Source of the DNA: Himantopus leucocephalus
Lineage: Eukaryota > Chordata > Aves > Charadriiformes > Recurvirostridae
Assembly: GCA_003993805.1 (NCBI GenBank)
Contig: RSEF01000012.1
Location: 4,628,150 to 4,692,149 of the forward strand
DNA: 64,000 nucleotides
Direction: 5' to 3'
Shown: positions 1-12,331 of the stretch, piece by piece
Position numbering within the stretch: the stretch's first letter is position 1
How the letters are laid out: each line of letters opens with the position of its first letter
Notes under the pieces: model-generated
Databases searched by the model: none
Told to the model about the DNA's origin: nothing
What the model saw: only the letters and a program-made list of their open reading frames with translations
Program-made: the position numbers and the translations under genes

Positions 1-3000
1 GCTTATATTTTGGACAAGTTCTATCTTTTGATAGACAGTGCTATATTAAAATAAATTAGTTAAGATTAAATCTGACTCAGGGGTTCCAAATTATGGGTAA
101 TGACAGATGTGTAGCTTGCTTTCTCAAAATATTTCCCAGTAGTCTTATAAAATCTGGATTTAGCTAAACGTTCCTTAATTATTGGCTCTATGCTCAAGGA
201 AATAAAACAGTGAATTGGTTCAACCAATTTGGGTGAAATTAGAGAAAGCTCTGTTAACCTGTTTATTCATTTTTACAAATGTTAGTGAAACGATGCCACA
301 GAGATATGAAGTCCCCTTTATCTTGATATTTTGGGCTGCTTTCCCTTTGAAAGAGATTGACAGTGATGATAGCTAGAATTTAAATAAACTTCTTTTTCTT
401 CTTTCAGCAATAAAACCACTCTCTTCATTAATAAACAATCATGTTACCGTGTTTACACTACCAGTTCTGTTATAATTGGTCCTAACAAAGTGCAAGAGAT
501 GATAAAGCCAAGCAGCAGCAAAATAGCCAGCTGCTGGTCTCCAAACAAAAACGAAACGATAATTTTTAGTGTGTCCCAGAGGTTCCAAAATTAGTTGATC
601 AAAAGCCTGCTGCAAAATTCAGATTTAATTTGTGCTATATCTTTTTCTTTGGGGACTAGCCTGTGGAAGCAGATGAAAGAGGAATGTAAGGATTTTGCAA
701 GCTGGTTTGTTTGGTTTTGTTTAGTGGGTTTGGGATTTTTGTTTTGGTTTTTTTTGAGGTATTGGATTATTTTCTTTCCTCAGATGGGGTATTTTTGGTG
801 GGGGGGAAAAAAAAAAAGCTGTGCGTATATTGAGTTTGTAAGGGCAAAGGCAAAAGACCAGTCAATGATAGTTAACTGCACCACTGATGCCTATACCACA
901 ACAAGATAGTCTTGAAGTCTGTTGACATGGAGTTCAACTCTGAAAAACATACTTTGAAAACTAGAAATGCTGCAAATAACCATGAAAAGCTTCTTATCTT
1001 CCTCTATTTGCTGTCAATCCCACCACTGTCTTGTTATCTCTGAAGCGCCTGCTCCGTTTCCATTCTCCACTCTTGCCTGAGGAGCCTCATTTTTCACCAT
1101 GGCTCACCTCAGAACTCACAGCTCCTCTTTGCCTCCACGCCTCTCTTCAGCACTTGGTTGCTTCCTGAACTTCACACCAGGCCCTTTTTTTCAGGGACTG
1201 GGCTGGGCTGCTGTTGAAAATGACTCTTAAATTTAAAAGTCCTTTGGTTAAGTCGTAACCGCACTGAGATTGCTGGGAATAATGTGTGCAAAGTCTGAAA
1301 AGCAGGCTGAGAGAGCTGTGGGGATCTGGCTTGTCCCCAGAAATTGTGCCCTCACTACGTTTGCCTCCTGAATGCAGGAACTTCCATCATAGTATATCCT
1401 TACATTCTTCCAATCTATAGATTCTAAATAAATAAATACAATTGCAATTACATAGGACCTAAATCATTATGGGTTGGCCAGCATCTGAAATTTTATGGCC
1501 TAGATACAGCAATGAGCAGGCTATTGAGCTCACCTGAAAACTAATTAACACTCGTAAAATGTGAAGCATGGAGGGAAACTGGAGCACATGGATTTCTAAT
1601 ACCTAGAGGCATTCATGTCCTGAAGACCATTCAGCAGCTCAGAAATCCCACACAAGATTAAGATTTAAGATGTCACTACAAGTGTCATATGCAAGGAATT
1701 AGTATCGTTTGCTACCAGAATTTGAGTTTCAAATAGCATTAAATCAGTATCTTGTATAAATTAGACCTATACTCACAGTATTTGGTAGGAGTGCTATTGC
1801 TTACAAAGGAAGATTTCAGGATGTGCTTTGGTTAAATAAAGGAACTAGCTTTGGTAATAGTTATCTCTCTAAGATTTTGTCACTGTTCATTCTGACAAAT
1901 TTAATTATATACTATAAATGTCTATTTATTTTTATTTTCCTATATTTCAGTCTCCAAACAACAAGTACAACAGTTTTTAGCTTTCCTGTTCACTCCCTCT
2001 TATTATCTGTTGGCCTTTCCTAAATTGCTGGAGTGCTCAACCTACTGTCTTCAGGTTGATTTGTATTGGCTCTTTTGCAGCCTGTCCAGACAAGCAGGCT
2101 GAGCAGCCCTGATCTGTAATTAATATACACACCAAGAAGGGTAATTTAGTAAAAACATATAAGAAAAACCTCACTACTGGGAGAAAATTCTGAATAAAAG
2201 GAGGAGTCTCAAACTTACTTTTCCTAAATAGCTGGAACTGCAAAAATGAATCTTTTTGTATGAACAGTAAAACATTATCCTCCTATTTATTTATTTAGTT
2301 TTATTTCAAAATGAAGCCTCTTTCTAAGAAGTATTAGAGCAAAAGTTGCAAATAATGGAAGGAAAGCCTGAATATTATCTAGTATGATTAAAACATACCT
2401 TGAGAACATGTACACACATAAGAAGACAGAATAGCAACAATATGAAGAATAAAATATTCTATAACTGTTTCTTTCACTATTCAATGAAAACAATGCAATC
2501 TGAGCATTTATATTCTTTTCTAGAATACAGCAGGACTAGCGCTTACAAGAGAACTAAACAGCTGGTGTCTTGCAGTATATTTGATTTGAGTGGGACTGGG
2601 AAGTATCCAAAGCCCCCATTTGGTGCTCTCCTGAGGCTTTCTGGTAATTCATCACCAGTTCTAGGCATCCTCATCACAGGCAATGTACAAGAGGAAATAA
2701 AGCAGAAAATCTGGAATATTTGGTGTTTGGCTTACTTGAAAGCTGCAAGTAGAACAGAAAATATGTTTTTTAAAAAAAAAAAGTTTGGAATTTTTCCAAA
2801 CAGGAAAATGCTGTAAGAAGGACTGAAGATGAGCAATGATTTTTTTTAAATGTATTTATGCTTAAGAAAAAAAGCATTAAACACACACGCATAAATGGAT
2901 TAGCAGCTTTCTGGCAAGATCAATGTCCAGAAGTTGTAGACTTTTAAAGGGAACATTGCTTTGGAGCACTGTTTTCCTGCCATTTTGTCCATGCTTTTTT

Positions 3001-6000
3001 CTATGTTGTATAATTGATCCAGATTCAGTATACTTTTCAAAACTGGGTAGTCAACATAACACTCAACGGGATAATCTTTTTGACAGAGCGTTTTTGCAAA
3101 ACTAAAATGAGAATAGTTTGCTGGTGGTGATATTGCAAAGCTGGACTAATTCTTCTAAGTCTTCAGTACTGAGAAAGGAACAATTCAGTATTTAATGAAA
3201 CTGATCAGAGCTCCTAAGTGCAGATATTATGTTTGGAATGTTTATTCTTGCAACAGTTATTTACTTGTTGCTTAATGAGGTTCATCTTTGATTACAGATA
3301 CTCAGGATAGTGTTTTGTTCTTGCTGACTTTAAGTACAGTTAGCTGAACATTGGAAGGAAGCGACAAGACCAAACAAAATATATGTCCTAGAAGGAAGAG
3401 AACTTTAGATTTATCAAGTTCAGTCTTTATTGTGTTAGATCCATGCATAAGATATTCTAAAGGTAATAAAATATTTTTTAATATTACACTGTACACAGAC
3501 AGGTGCTTAAATGTTAACGTTTAAGTTTTCCCCACAAAATCAGTTCTGAGCAGAAACACCTTATCCTAAAATCCCCCAGGTTTTCTGTGGAGTTATCAAC
3601 CTGCAAGTATCTGTTTTTGAGTTTGTAAAGCAGGATAAAAGCTGTAAGAGGGTTTCAAACTTTGAAGAGTTTTCTGATTTCCATGCCACTGCATAAAACC
3701 ATTTGTCTTTCAATTAAATCTTTAAGTGTGTAATATAAACGTAATTAGCAATGGTTATCTATTTTTATTCTATTTTGAATTGCAAGAAATAGGAAAGAAT
3801 TCATAGCAAAAGCCCATCAACCCTACCCTTCCTCGGGGATTAACCAATGAAAAGAGTATGCAACTCAAGACAAAGGGATGGACTCTGGCCTTGGGTTTGG
3901 TCTTAGAATGTTCTTAATCCCTGGAAAAACAACAGAAATTCCACCTGTTTACTTCCTTTCTAATGTGTAGTCTAATGAAACAACCTGTTGACAGTTTCAA
4001 CTTGAAAAATTACTGTTAAGTTTTGGTTTTGCTTCATGTGAAGTTTTTTCAAGCATTTTGCCACTTGAATTTGGGGGTGTCTCTACGGCTAAGGCTCATT
4101 CTCACTTTCAGCCTCCAGTAAAAGCAGATGAATAAGGCTAGACTAGTATTTTTGTTTGTAAATCTCCACCTCCACAGAGGTATTCTAATTCTGTGGGTGT
4201 TCCTTTGCTTATGAACAGAACATAGTAAAGTAAGAATTTCTCTGTAAAAGACTTGATAATCTTCATCACACAGGCTTTAAAATAGACAATGAACTGTTGA
4301 GGGATTCTTTTCTCCAAGTAGAAAGATACTTAACTAGATGTCCTACTTGGATCCTGATTGAAGCAAACATCTTTACTCAGAATGACAAATGAAGTGTGTG
4401 TTTAAAGTAAATTACATTCTTAAGTCCTGTGATTTATACATCCCTTCCTAAAGCACAGACATAATTCTCCTCTTCCCTGACTGCTAGTTAATAGGGGCCG
4501 GTTAATATCGACTACAATATCCGTTTTCAAATTGGAGATAAGCCAGGAAGCATTTGCAGTCAAATGTGATATACAATAACAATGCCACTTATAAAAATGG
4601 AGATTCACTCTAAGCCTTGACAGATATTAACTTATTTAATAGTCTCTTGTGCAGTATTCATTTTCCTTAGTGTAATAAAAAAAAGAAAGAATTTAAGGCT
4701 AAAGGCTACAAGTATTGAAAAATACAAACTAAATATGCCTACAAGTTGTGCAGTGTCTTGCTTGATTTTTAACATGCCAGAAGAAATTATGTTCCTTTTC
4801 ATTAAGTGTGCAAACATAATCAGTTTAGCCTATTAAAATCCCTGCTGCTATAAAACACATTACCAAGAAGTATTCTCCTGAAGACAAAAGGAAAGGGGGG
4901 AAAGAAAAGCAATTTCAGGGTCATTCAAAAACCCTTCTGATAGAACTAGGAAAAAACACATCTCCTGTAAATCTAAACGGGTATTTTTTGGTATAGATGT
5001 TAAGCACAGAGCTAAACACTCTTCAGGTAGATATGGTACTACAACAGTAAGAGTATGTCATCAGCCTGATTAATGAGTTCCAATCAAGTCTTGTCCATAT
5101 ATTGTAATGGGTTATTAGAAGTGTTCTAGTCATGGTAATTGTGTGCTTGTGAGGTTCCTTTAAGAGACATTCCTGATTTTACAGCTAAAATAGAAGTGAG
5201 TCTTCTTTACAGTATGTTACATACAAAGCGTCAACCCACCTTTTTTCAGTGTGGTCACCCACTGTATGCTGTCCAAGTATTGTCGAGTTTGGTGAAACCC
5301 AGATGGCTTCGGTGAAGCTCAGGCTGAGCAGCAGTGAAACGGCTGGATTTTATCTGTCCCTTCACATGGAGATGCTAGGCTGTTTTTGCAAAGGAGGTGA
5401 TTGCCCACTTCACTGATCATTCTGTTGCCAGTTTGAGATGAGTCCAAGGCCTGAAGATTTCGAATCTGTACCAATAATTTCTTTTTGCATTTAATTCTGA
5501 GTGCTAGCTATCCAATCTAGCTCTCCGCTCACTCATTAACACTTCTCTTATGGCTGAATTAGGAAAACAGAGTACGCTTTTCCTTTGGGGTTAACCTTAC
5601 AGGAGAGTCAAGGCTACATCTAGATCTAAATATGTTCATTTAACTCCATTTCTCTCATAGTTATGGTAGCTAGTACACCTAATACTGGTACTTGCTGACC
5701 ACATCTCCTGGTAATACCAAACCAGATTTTCTGTCAGATGATAGTGACTGTTAGGAGTATCTTACCTCTAGGGCCACACAAACAGCTATCAGAACTGCAG
5801 GCTATGCTTGCTGAACAAAAACATTGCTCAGGCAGAAACTTCTTTAAACCAAAACAGATACATTGAGAAGGAAGGTGTGGCAAAAGGCATCCTAGCTTCT
5901 GTCTAGCTCTGCACAGAAAAAATCCTAGTTGTTTGGTTACATCCTACTTCCATCTTGGTCTTGGTGCTTTGGTGACCTGAATATTTGTTTCCAGATCTAA

Positions 6001-7069
6001 GCATATCCTCTGTTAAAAAGAGTCAGTGCCTGGATATCTCGGAGCCCTCCTGCAAATGCTCCTAACAATAGAAGTTATAAAATATCTATATTTGTCTCTT
6101 TTCAGATTTACAGACTTGTTAAGGTTTATTTGCACTTTCTGTTTATTTCTGTTTCAGTGGATTTCTTCACCTTAATTACAACTTAATTTGTTAGTCTGTG
6201 GAGAATTAAATAATGTCATTTATTGCACTAGTGATGGTCACACAAAACAAAAAACCAAGCATGCTGGAAACATGAAAAGCCACAGTCCACAGCTTAGAAT
6301 AACTCAATAGGCAACTTACCCAACTTAATTACTGCAACACTACAATCTTATTTAAATAAGATTTAACACCATAAAAATTACCCTTTGGGTTAGACTCCAG
6401 GCCTGAAGACTTTACAGCTGCTTAGTTAGTGGTTAGCTTATTAGCAAATGGGGAAAGAGTATCCTTCAAGAATATCCTTATTGTTGTACTGAAACACTTT
6501 CTGTAGCTTCTGTAAATCTTTTCTTCTTTATTTTAGCAATCCATACTAACTGATAGATAAAAGCAACATTTCCTTCAGGTGTGCCGTCCTTTATCAATTC
6601 AACATTAGCACATTGCTACCCTAGGTGCAATATCTAGGTGATCTAGACACGTTTGCTGGAAGCAGCTGCTGTTGAAAGCAGAAGAATTTGAATAGTCACA
6701 CTCTGATTTATTTTTTTTAAGTGACAAATCAGCCATAATGCAAATTATCCCTTCAAAGAATGCAAAGAATCAAAGTAAAAGCACCATCTAGGGACAGCAA
6801 TTGTATAACATCTTTACTCACTTGTAAACTGGGGCAATTCCATCCTAAATATAATTAAATTGACTGTGCTATATATTTGTTGTAGTTAATTTCAGCATAG
6901 ATTTATAATCCCTTCTACTATTCTTATGTTAAGAATTATATATTTGTAAATACAAATCAATGCCAATCAAGTGCAGCAAATTATTTCAGATTTATGTCTT
7001 TAAAAAATCCTCTGAGGACAAAAAAAATCCTGCAGTTCATGATGGGAGAGTATGTGCTCAGCATCACAG

Positions 7070-7087
7070 TTGTTTCCTTAGAAACAA
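7070..7087. promoter_or_regulatory. RFX X-box-like inverted repeat (candidate)
   Basis: Two perfect 7-base arms (TTGTTTC / GAAACAA) surround the spacer CTTA. The core GTTTCCTTAGAAAC at 7072-7085 fits the loose RFX-family X-box pattern (GTNNCC, two bases, then the mirrored half). RFX factors bind such palindromes in enhancers of neural and ciliary genes. This is only a motif match; one such site is expected by chance every few tens of kilobases. Confidence 0.25.
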
Positions 7088-7887
7088 GGAATCACATGAT
7101 GCACAATGCTAGTGGAGCATGCTCAATGCATAAATAAATCAGGCTAATTTTTCTTCTTTTGTTCTGAAATCTACCCCAGCTTTCCTGCTGTCAACTGCAG
7201 CACTGAGAGCTGCTTAATCTGCCTCATATGTGAAAAGCACAGTACAGGTGATTGGCAGTGTTGTGTACGGCTAGTGCTAAAATCTTGATTAACGTGGAAC
7301 AAAACAACATGTGCTTTTTCCTGTGGGAAAATTCAGCCTCCCTGCATGTAGACTTTCAAAAGAAATATCAGCAAAATGAATTTCACCCAGTTAGAAGGGA
7401 AAAATTAGCCAAATGACAGATCATAGCAGTGAGCTATTATCTGTCAAAACAGATAAACTGCTTGTGAACTGTTTCTTTTTCCTTGTTTATAGCGTTGGCA
7501 TTCTGACAGTATTTTTAAATGAAAGAAGAAAAAACCCAACGATTAGATGAGGAAATATAAAGTACTCAGTCTTTCCAGAATTTTTTTAGTATGTTTTTAG
7601 AAAGGAAATCACTGCTTTAAGATGGAAAAAGAATCTGATCTCTGTACTGCAGCTCCGTTGGTTGGCATTTGTACCTAACAGTGTGTCTTGAATACATGAT
7701 GAGCTATTCACAAACTCCCACAGGCTGATAGAGTTTAAATCTGAATTTATTCAAGCCCATACCCAATCTGATTTCCCTAAAGAATAAGACCTCTGTTGGA
7801 GCTCACTTGAATCACACTTGTTTTTCATTGCTAAACTAAGGCAGATGTTCTTGATGGTCCTTTAAAAAACAGACAAAGCTGGGACCC

Positions 7888-7935
7888 TATATATATATAT
7901 ATGGTTTTATATACATACATATATATACACACATT
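7888..7935. repeat. TA/CA dinucleotide microsatellite
   Basis: An uninterrupted TA run of about 8 units at 7888-7903 is followed by interrupted TA/CA steps to about 7935. It is a simple sequence repeat, probably length-polymorphic. Confidence 0.85.
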
Positions 7936-10900
7936 TTAAAAAAACCCATAGGATTGAGGTTAGAATTCTGTTGTGCCTGATTCATGACTGGTGGTATTGG
8001 TGGACTACAGTCTCTCATAACTTTTAACAACACTGCCATATAATGTGCTTGGATCATACTAAGGAAACTAAGAAGGAACCCCTGAAAAGGTTTTGTTTTA
8101 CTTTAAAAAAAAAAAATAAAATTACCTTTTCTTGAACTTTTTGGTGTTTAGCTCTTCCTTAGAGCTTAAAAGTATATGCTCTCCAACTACATGCAAAGTG
8201 CATAGTTTAATAGATAAACTTGGAAGTAAAGTAATCTCAGTAGTAAATGTCAGAAGTAAAGTAATGAGGAAAATTCTTTGTGCCTTTCTTCCTGTCCCCA
8301 GTAACCTAACCATGAGGGCTTTCATATTCAAAGGCTACTGAACATGCTGAGAAAGAGAAAAACTGGAAAGTTTAGTATTGCATAATACCCACAAAGGAGG
8401 AAGTTACAAGAAGGTTACAAGGCTCAGTGTAGTGACAATTCATCAGAAGTCTATGTACTTGCTTCATGGGGGTCCACATTTTCTAGTGCAAGCTATAGCC
8501 ATTGCTATTCTTTACAGCACAGCAAGTTTATAGTGTAGACTGGGGAGCACTGTGAACCACTAACAGAAGTAGCATTTCCGCTATTTTGTCTGACATTGTA
8601 TTCCCAATTTCATGAGCCATATTTCTCCAACAATCTTGCTCATTGCTGGGCCAAGGAGACATCCAAATTAAATGAATGGCCATGTAGTTCTTTCTGTTCT
8701 ATAAGTAGGTATGACAGATACATTGGATAGAAGGAGCTGTGTCTCAATTAACTATGTCAAAATCAATGCTGCCATTTTTTGCTTAAAAGTACAGGAAACT
8801 GAAGACAGCTGCTATACTACAGAGCGTGGCAGAAGCTAAATGCTTATTAGAAAGGTCAAGAACCATCATAACTCTTTGCATACCCTATACTAAGCAGCAT
8901 AACCCAAAACATGGCAAAAAATCTCTCAAACATAAAAATGGAGCTAGAAGAAGCATTTTGGGGGTGATGGTAATCTTTTTAACAAAAGAATACTTATTCT
9001 AATACTCTTTTCAGATTTAAATTTCCTGATAAACTTCAGCTAAAAAAGCAGGTTGTAATCCCTCCACCACAAAAGGAAAGGCAAAAAAAATAAAACAAGA
9101 AAAAGAAAATAGTAGCCTAGAATTTCTAAGACAGGAATAAAGGAATAAGTATATTAATCACAAATGCGAATACTGAAATTCCACCACAGCCTTCCATTGC
9201 GGGTGCTGTAATTCATAACTTTTCTGGTTATGAAGCAGGCTGTGGATGTTGAGAGGAGAAACCCCTGAAATTCCTTCTGCTGGACTCATCTCACGTTGTG
9301 TAAAATACTTAAGACTATCTTGGCCACAAACAAATGCAGAAAGCCTTTCCCATATTTCTGGTAGGACTTTCAGCTGGGAGGTGAAATCTGCTGGTCTTCT
9401 GACCCCGAATGCAGTGTATGTTTGTACAGAGTACAGTAATGTCAGTGAACTACTTCTAGCACATTTTTTTTCTCCCTAGCCCTTCAGAATGCTCTCTAGC
9501 CTGAAGATTAGGGTGTACATACATGTAATATGTAAGGATAATTCCTCTACCCTTGGCAAATTCTGCAAACACTGTGAAGGGAGACCACAATTCCCTTTAT
9601 TTCCTTATTTCCCATCCTTAGAAAATATTTAATTGACATGGAACTATGTAGGGTCAAAACGGGATATTTTTAAATTTTTCTTTTTCCAATGAGGAGCCAA
9701 TTTTTTTTATTTGGTTTGTTTTCTGTGTGTTCATTTCCATAAGCAAAAAAAAAAAATTATTGCTCTAATTATACAATCCCATAACTTTAAATAGAAATTG
9801 CAATTGCTTTCAAAAAATTTCCGCCCATGATGGCTTGAGACACTTCCCTACCATACTTATGGGTCTGCTACGTGCAGTTTGCAACAGCTGCCTTCTGTGA
9901 ATTAATACAGTGGTCCTATAAAACTGATGGTCCAAAGGACACAACGGAATGGGAATATAGCCCTGTATCAATTAATCAAAAAAAAAAGGTACAGTCTTAC
10001 TGTTGCTTCAAGTTTCTCAAACTCGGAAAGCTCCGTTGCTATGCTCAAGGGTCACAAAATACATAAGGACTGATAACTACAATGTTAATAATGAATTAAC
10101 AACTTGTGATGCTAGCAGCTCTGCAAAGCTCAAAAGGCAGGTCTGCTTTTGCAGCTGATTTTTAATTTCATTTCTTATCTAGCTTTAATGATTCGCTCTG
10201 TAGATAATTACATTGTTCTGTTCTATCTGTACTGATACCCGTAATTTTGCAAAGCTATTTTCAATTTAAACTTGTCATCAGCAAAGAAAACTTAAATCGG
10301 GCATATTGGAGGTTTGTGATCTTCAATACATCAAAATGAAAGCAAAGGAAAATTAAACAGATTGTCTAAAATAAACAGCACAACAGTTTGGTTAATGGAA
10401 CGGTCATAGCCTTCTGTCAATGATTTTTAGGGTAATCTGCAGTTAATTTAAATCTTCCCTCAACGTAAGATAATTTATCCAATTGAAGAATCAAACATTT
10501 TCAGTTTTCAAATAGCAGCTTAATCTTTTGGGCTTTTTTAATTGAGTGTTCAAGAAGAATATTAAGCTGTTAAAGCTAAGTGACTTTTTTTTTCTTGGTC
10601 TTATCCAAAGTACCAAAGTTATTTAGTTTTGCACTAAATAACAATGGAATTAGTTCCTGCTTTAATAAAGGCAAGATAACATATTTCAAAATAAATCTTG
10701 CTTTGTGCAAACCTACTTCCATTTTTGCAACAAAGTTTTTTCTTTCATTAAGTCTCTCCAACCTACTGATGCTGTGAAGACATCTTTCTTATGTGATTTT
10801 CTAGCTTGGACAGTATCTTTAATACAAAGTAGGTAGTAATTGCTGCTCATGAACTTTTTAGGGGGTTTCAGCATTTACTAGCATATCTTCCCAAGGAAGT

Positions 10901-12058
10901 TATCCATAGATCTGAGCACAACACATATCTAAGCTTTACTGCCTTTTGTGAATGAGAGCAGTACTTTTCCTTGTAAATCATCTTGAAATATAGTGAGAAA
11001 AAGCATTCTGTAGACACAATATAGTGGTGTGACAAATTGGACTGGTTTTCCTTGGCTATAGGTATTACGGCACTCAGTTTTGCCAATGCCAGCCCGTTCT
11101 GCCACTGGTTAGTACCCAGACTGTAGCCAACATTACAGAAGTCAAAATAACTTTCCAGGACTGGAACTTATCCCAGGTTCAGACTCACCATGGTAGGAAC
11201 AATTCTGGCAAACATCTAAAATGTTTATTTCTGTTGCTTATTACTGACAAACCATTAAAAAACCAAAAAGGGTGGGAGTCATAACTAGCTTACATGTGGC
11301 TTGACTAATTTCATGAAGCATGGACATGATTCAAAAATTTCTAAATTTGAATGATTCAGAAAGGAATTGGGAGGGGGGAGTGTTTCTGCCAGCAGAAAAT
11401 ATCAAGTCTTTCCAGTCAAGGGAGTGAAAAACCAGATAAGAGACAGAATCAATGTCACTGGGATGAAGATTAAATTTGTGGCTGGCAAAATAGAGATATA
11501 TTCCCCAAATATTTGTTTTATCAAGCTCAAAACCTAACGTGCAGGAGGAAATAGTACACATTTCTTTCATGATGAAATTATCTTCTCTGGAAAAACTATG
11601 CACAAACAAAAAACACAGGTTCTCATACGCTACTGTAACTCTTGGGACCTTCTCTTTAACACCTCTGCTTCTCCATGCCACAGAAAACAGACTGGACAAT
11701 CACTTTTTCAATTATTGTGCTGCTCATTCACCTCTAAACCCTGCAGAGCAACACTTTATAAAATGCAGTGATCAAACTTATGGTCACCTCTGGAAATGGT
11801 ATAGATCTGCCTCTTCTATCTGCCTCAGTTTATGAATATAATCTCTGCTCCACTTAAGCTATACTTCTCTTTTGCTCACCTTCTCTTCAAACTTATACTT
11901 CTATATATCTTACAAAAAATGCCTGATGAATGGGAAAGTATTTCTATATTTTATTGAATGATTATTTTACTGAATGCTCAGACTTAAGGTAAGAATTTGG
12001 GATCAGGACTAGAGAAAAAAAAACCAAAACCTTGACAGGTCAGGTCATCAAAAACTTA

Positions 12059-12068
12059 NNNNNNNNNN
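12059..12068. other. Assembly gap (10 N)
   Basis: Ten consecutive N. The sequence to the right is the terminal part of an LTR and the sequence to the left is not LTR-like, so the gap probably hides the rest of that LTR and its true size is unknown. Confidence 0.95.
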
Positions 12069-12161
12069 TTACTTTTGCCCCTCCAGTTTCCTCCCCCATA
12101 CTGCTGGGGGAGGAGTGAGCCAGTGACTGGGTAGGGGCTTACCTGCCACCTGTAAACTATT
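12069..12161 (+). mobile_element. Avian endogenous retrovirus LTR, 3' terminal fragment
   Basis: These about 93 bases align with the 3' end of the same LTR family seen at 21293-21700 on the other strand. Shared parts, in order, are a TTTTGCCC/TTTTGCTC block, a CTCCCCCAT stretch, a GGGGGAG-AGTG block, a TAGGGGCTTACCTGCC-like block (GCTTAGCTGCC in the other copy) and a terminal GTTAAAC-like end (here GTAAACT). I recognise this from memory as a very common bird LTR that ends in GTTAAACCAC. The canonical orientation is +. The left part of the element is lost in the adjacent N gap. No retroviral genes are visible. Confidence 0.7.
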
Positions 12162-12331
12162 AATTCAGGAGGGCTGCTTTGATTAACTGCTTTGGCAGCA
12201 TTCTTTGTAGTGAAATCTATAGCACCAGGAATGTCTCCAAGACTTGCAGCTTTGATAGTGCGGCCAAATTCCTGTTTATTCTTCTTTCCAAGATACTTCA
12301 AAATTGTCTTTTGCATTTTTATAATCACAGT
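12162..12331 (-). other. Unidentified antisense open frame, possible exon or pseudogene piece
   Basis: The minus strand is open from 12331 across this stretch. A plausible acceptor (pyrimidines then CAG) lies at 12332-12334, and the frame contains KTILKYLGKKNKQEFGR and GDIPGAIDFTTKNAAKA. The amino-acid mixture looks more coding-like than most frames in this window. The frame runs on into the LTR, where a GTAAGC donor-like site occurs at 12142-12137, so any original downstream end was replaced by the LTR insertion. I do not recognise the protein. It could be an exon of an antisense transcript, a decayed retrocopy or chance; a run of about 55 sense codons is not rare over 64 kb. Confidence 0.2.

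Larger units (their letters stand above)
1..12058 (+). other. SLC6A11: Presumed upstream intron of SLC6A11, first part
   Basis: No exon is recognised here on either strand. The open frames are short, lysine/phenylalanine-rich and lack splice context or family resemblance. The stretch is AT-rich with scattered homopolymers, a TA/CA microsatellite near 7888-7935 and an RFX-like palindrome near 7070-7087. It is assigned to the intron before the first visible SLC6A11 exon because that exon starts inside a glycine codon and so needs an upstream coding exon. I looked for the expected TM1-coding exon (family motif around WRFPY) and did not see it. The assignment is inference: part of this stretch could be intergenic if an unrecognised first exon lies within the window. 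Confidence 0.55.

Noticed and set aside
2400..2816. Open frame of 138 codons on the plus strand, the longest in the window
   Set aside because: It ends in a poly-A-encoded lysine run, lacks splice signals, and resembles no family I know. Chance is the simplest explanation.
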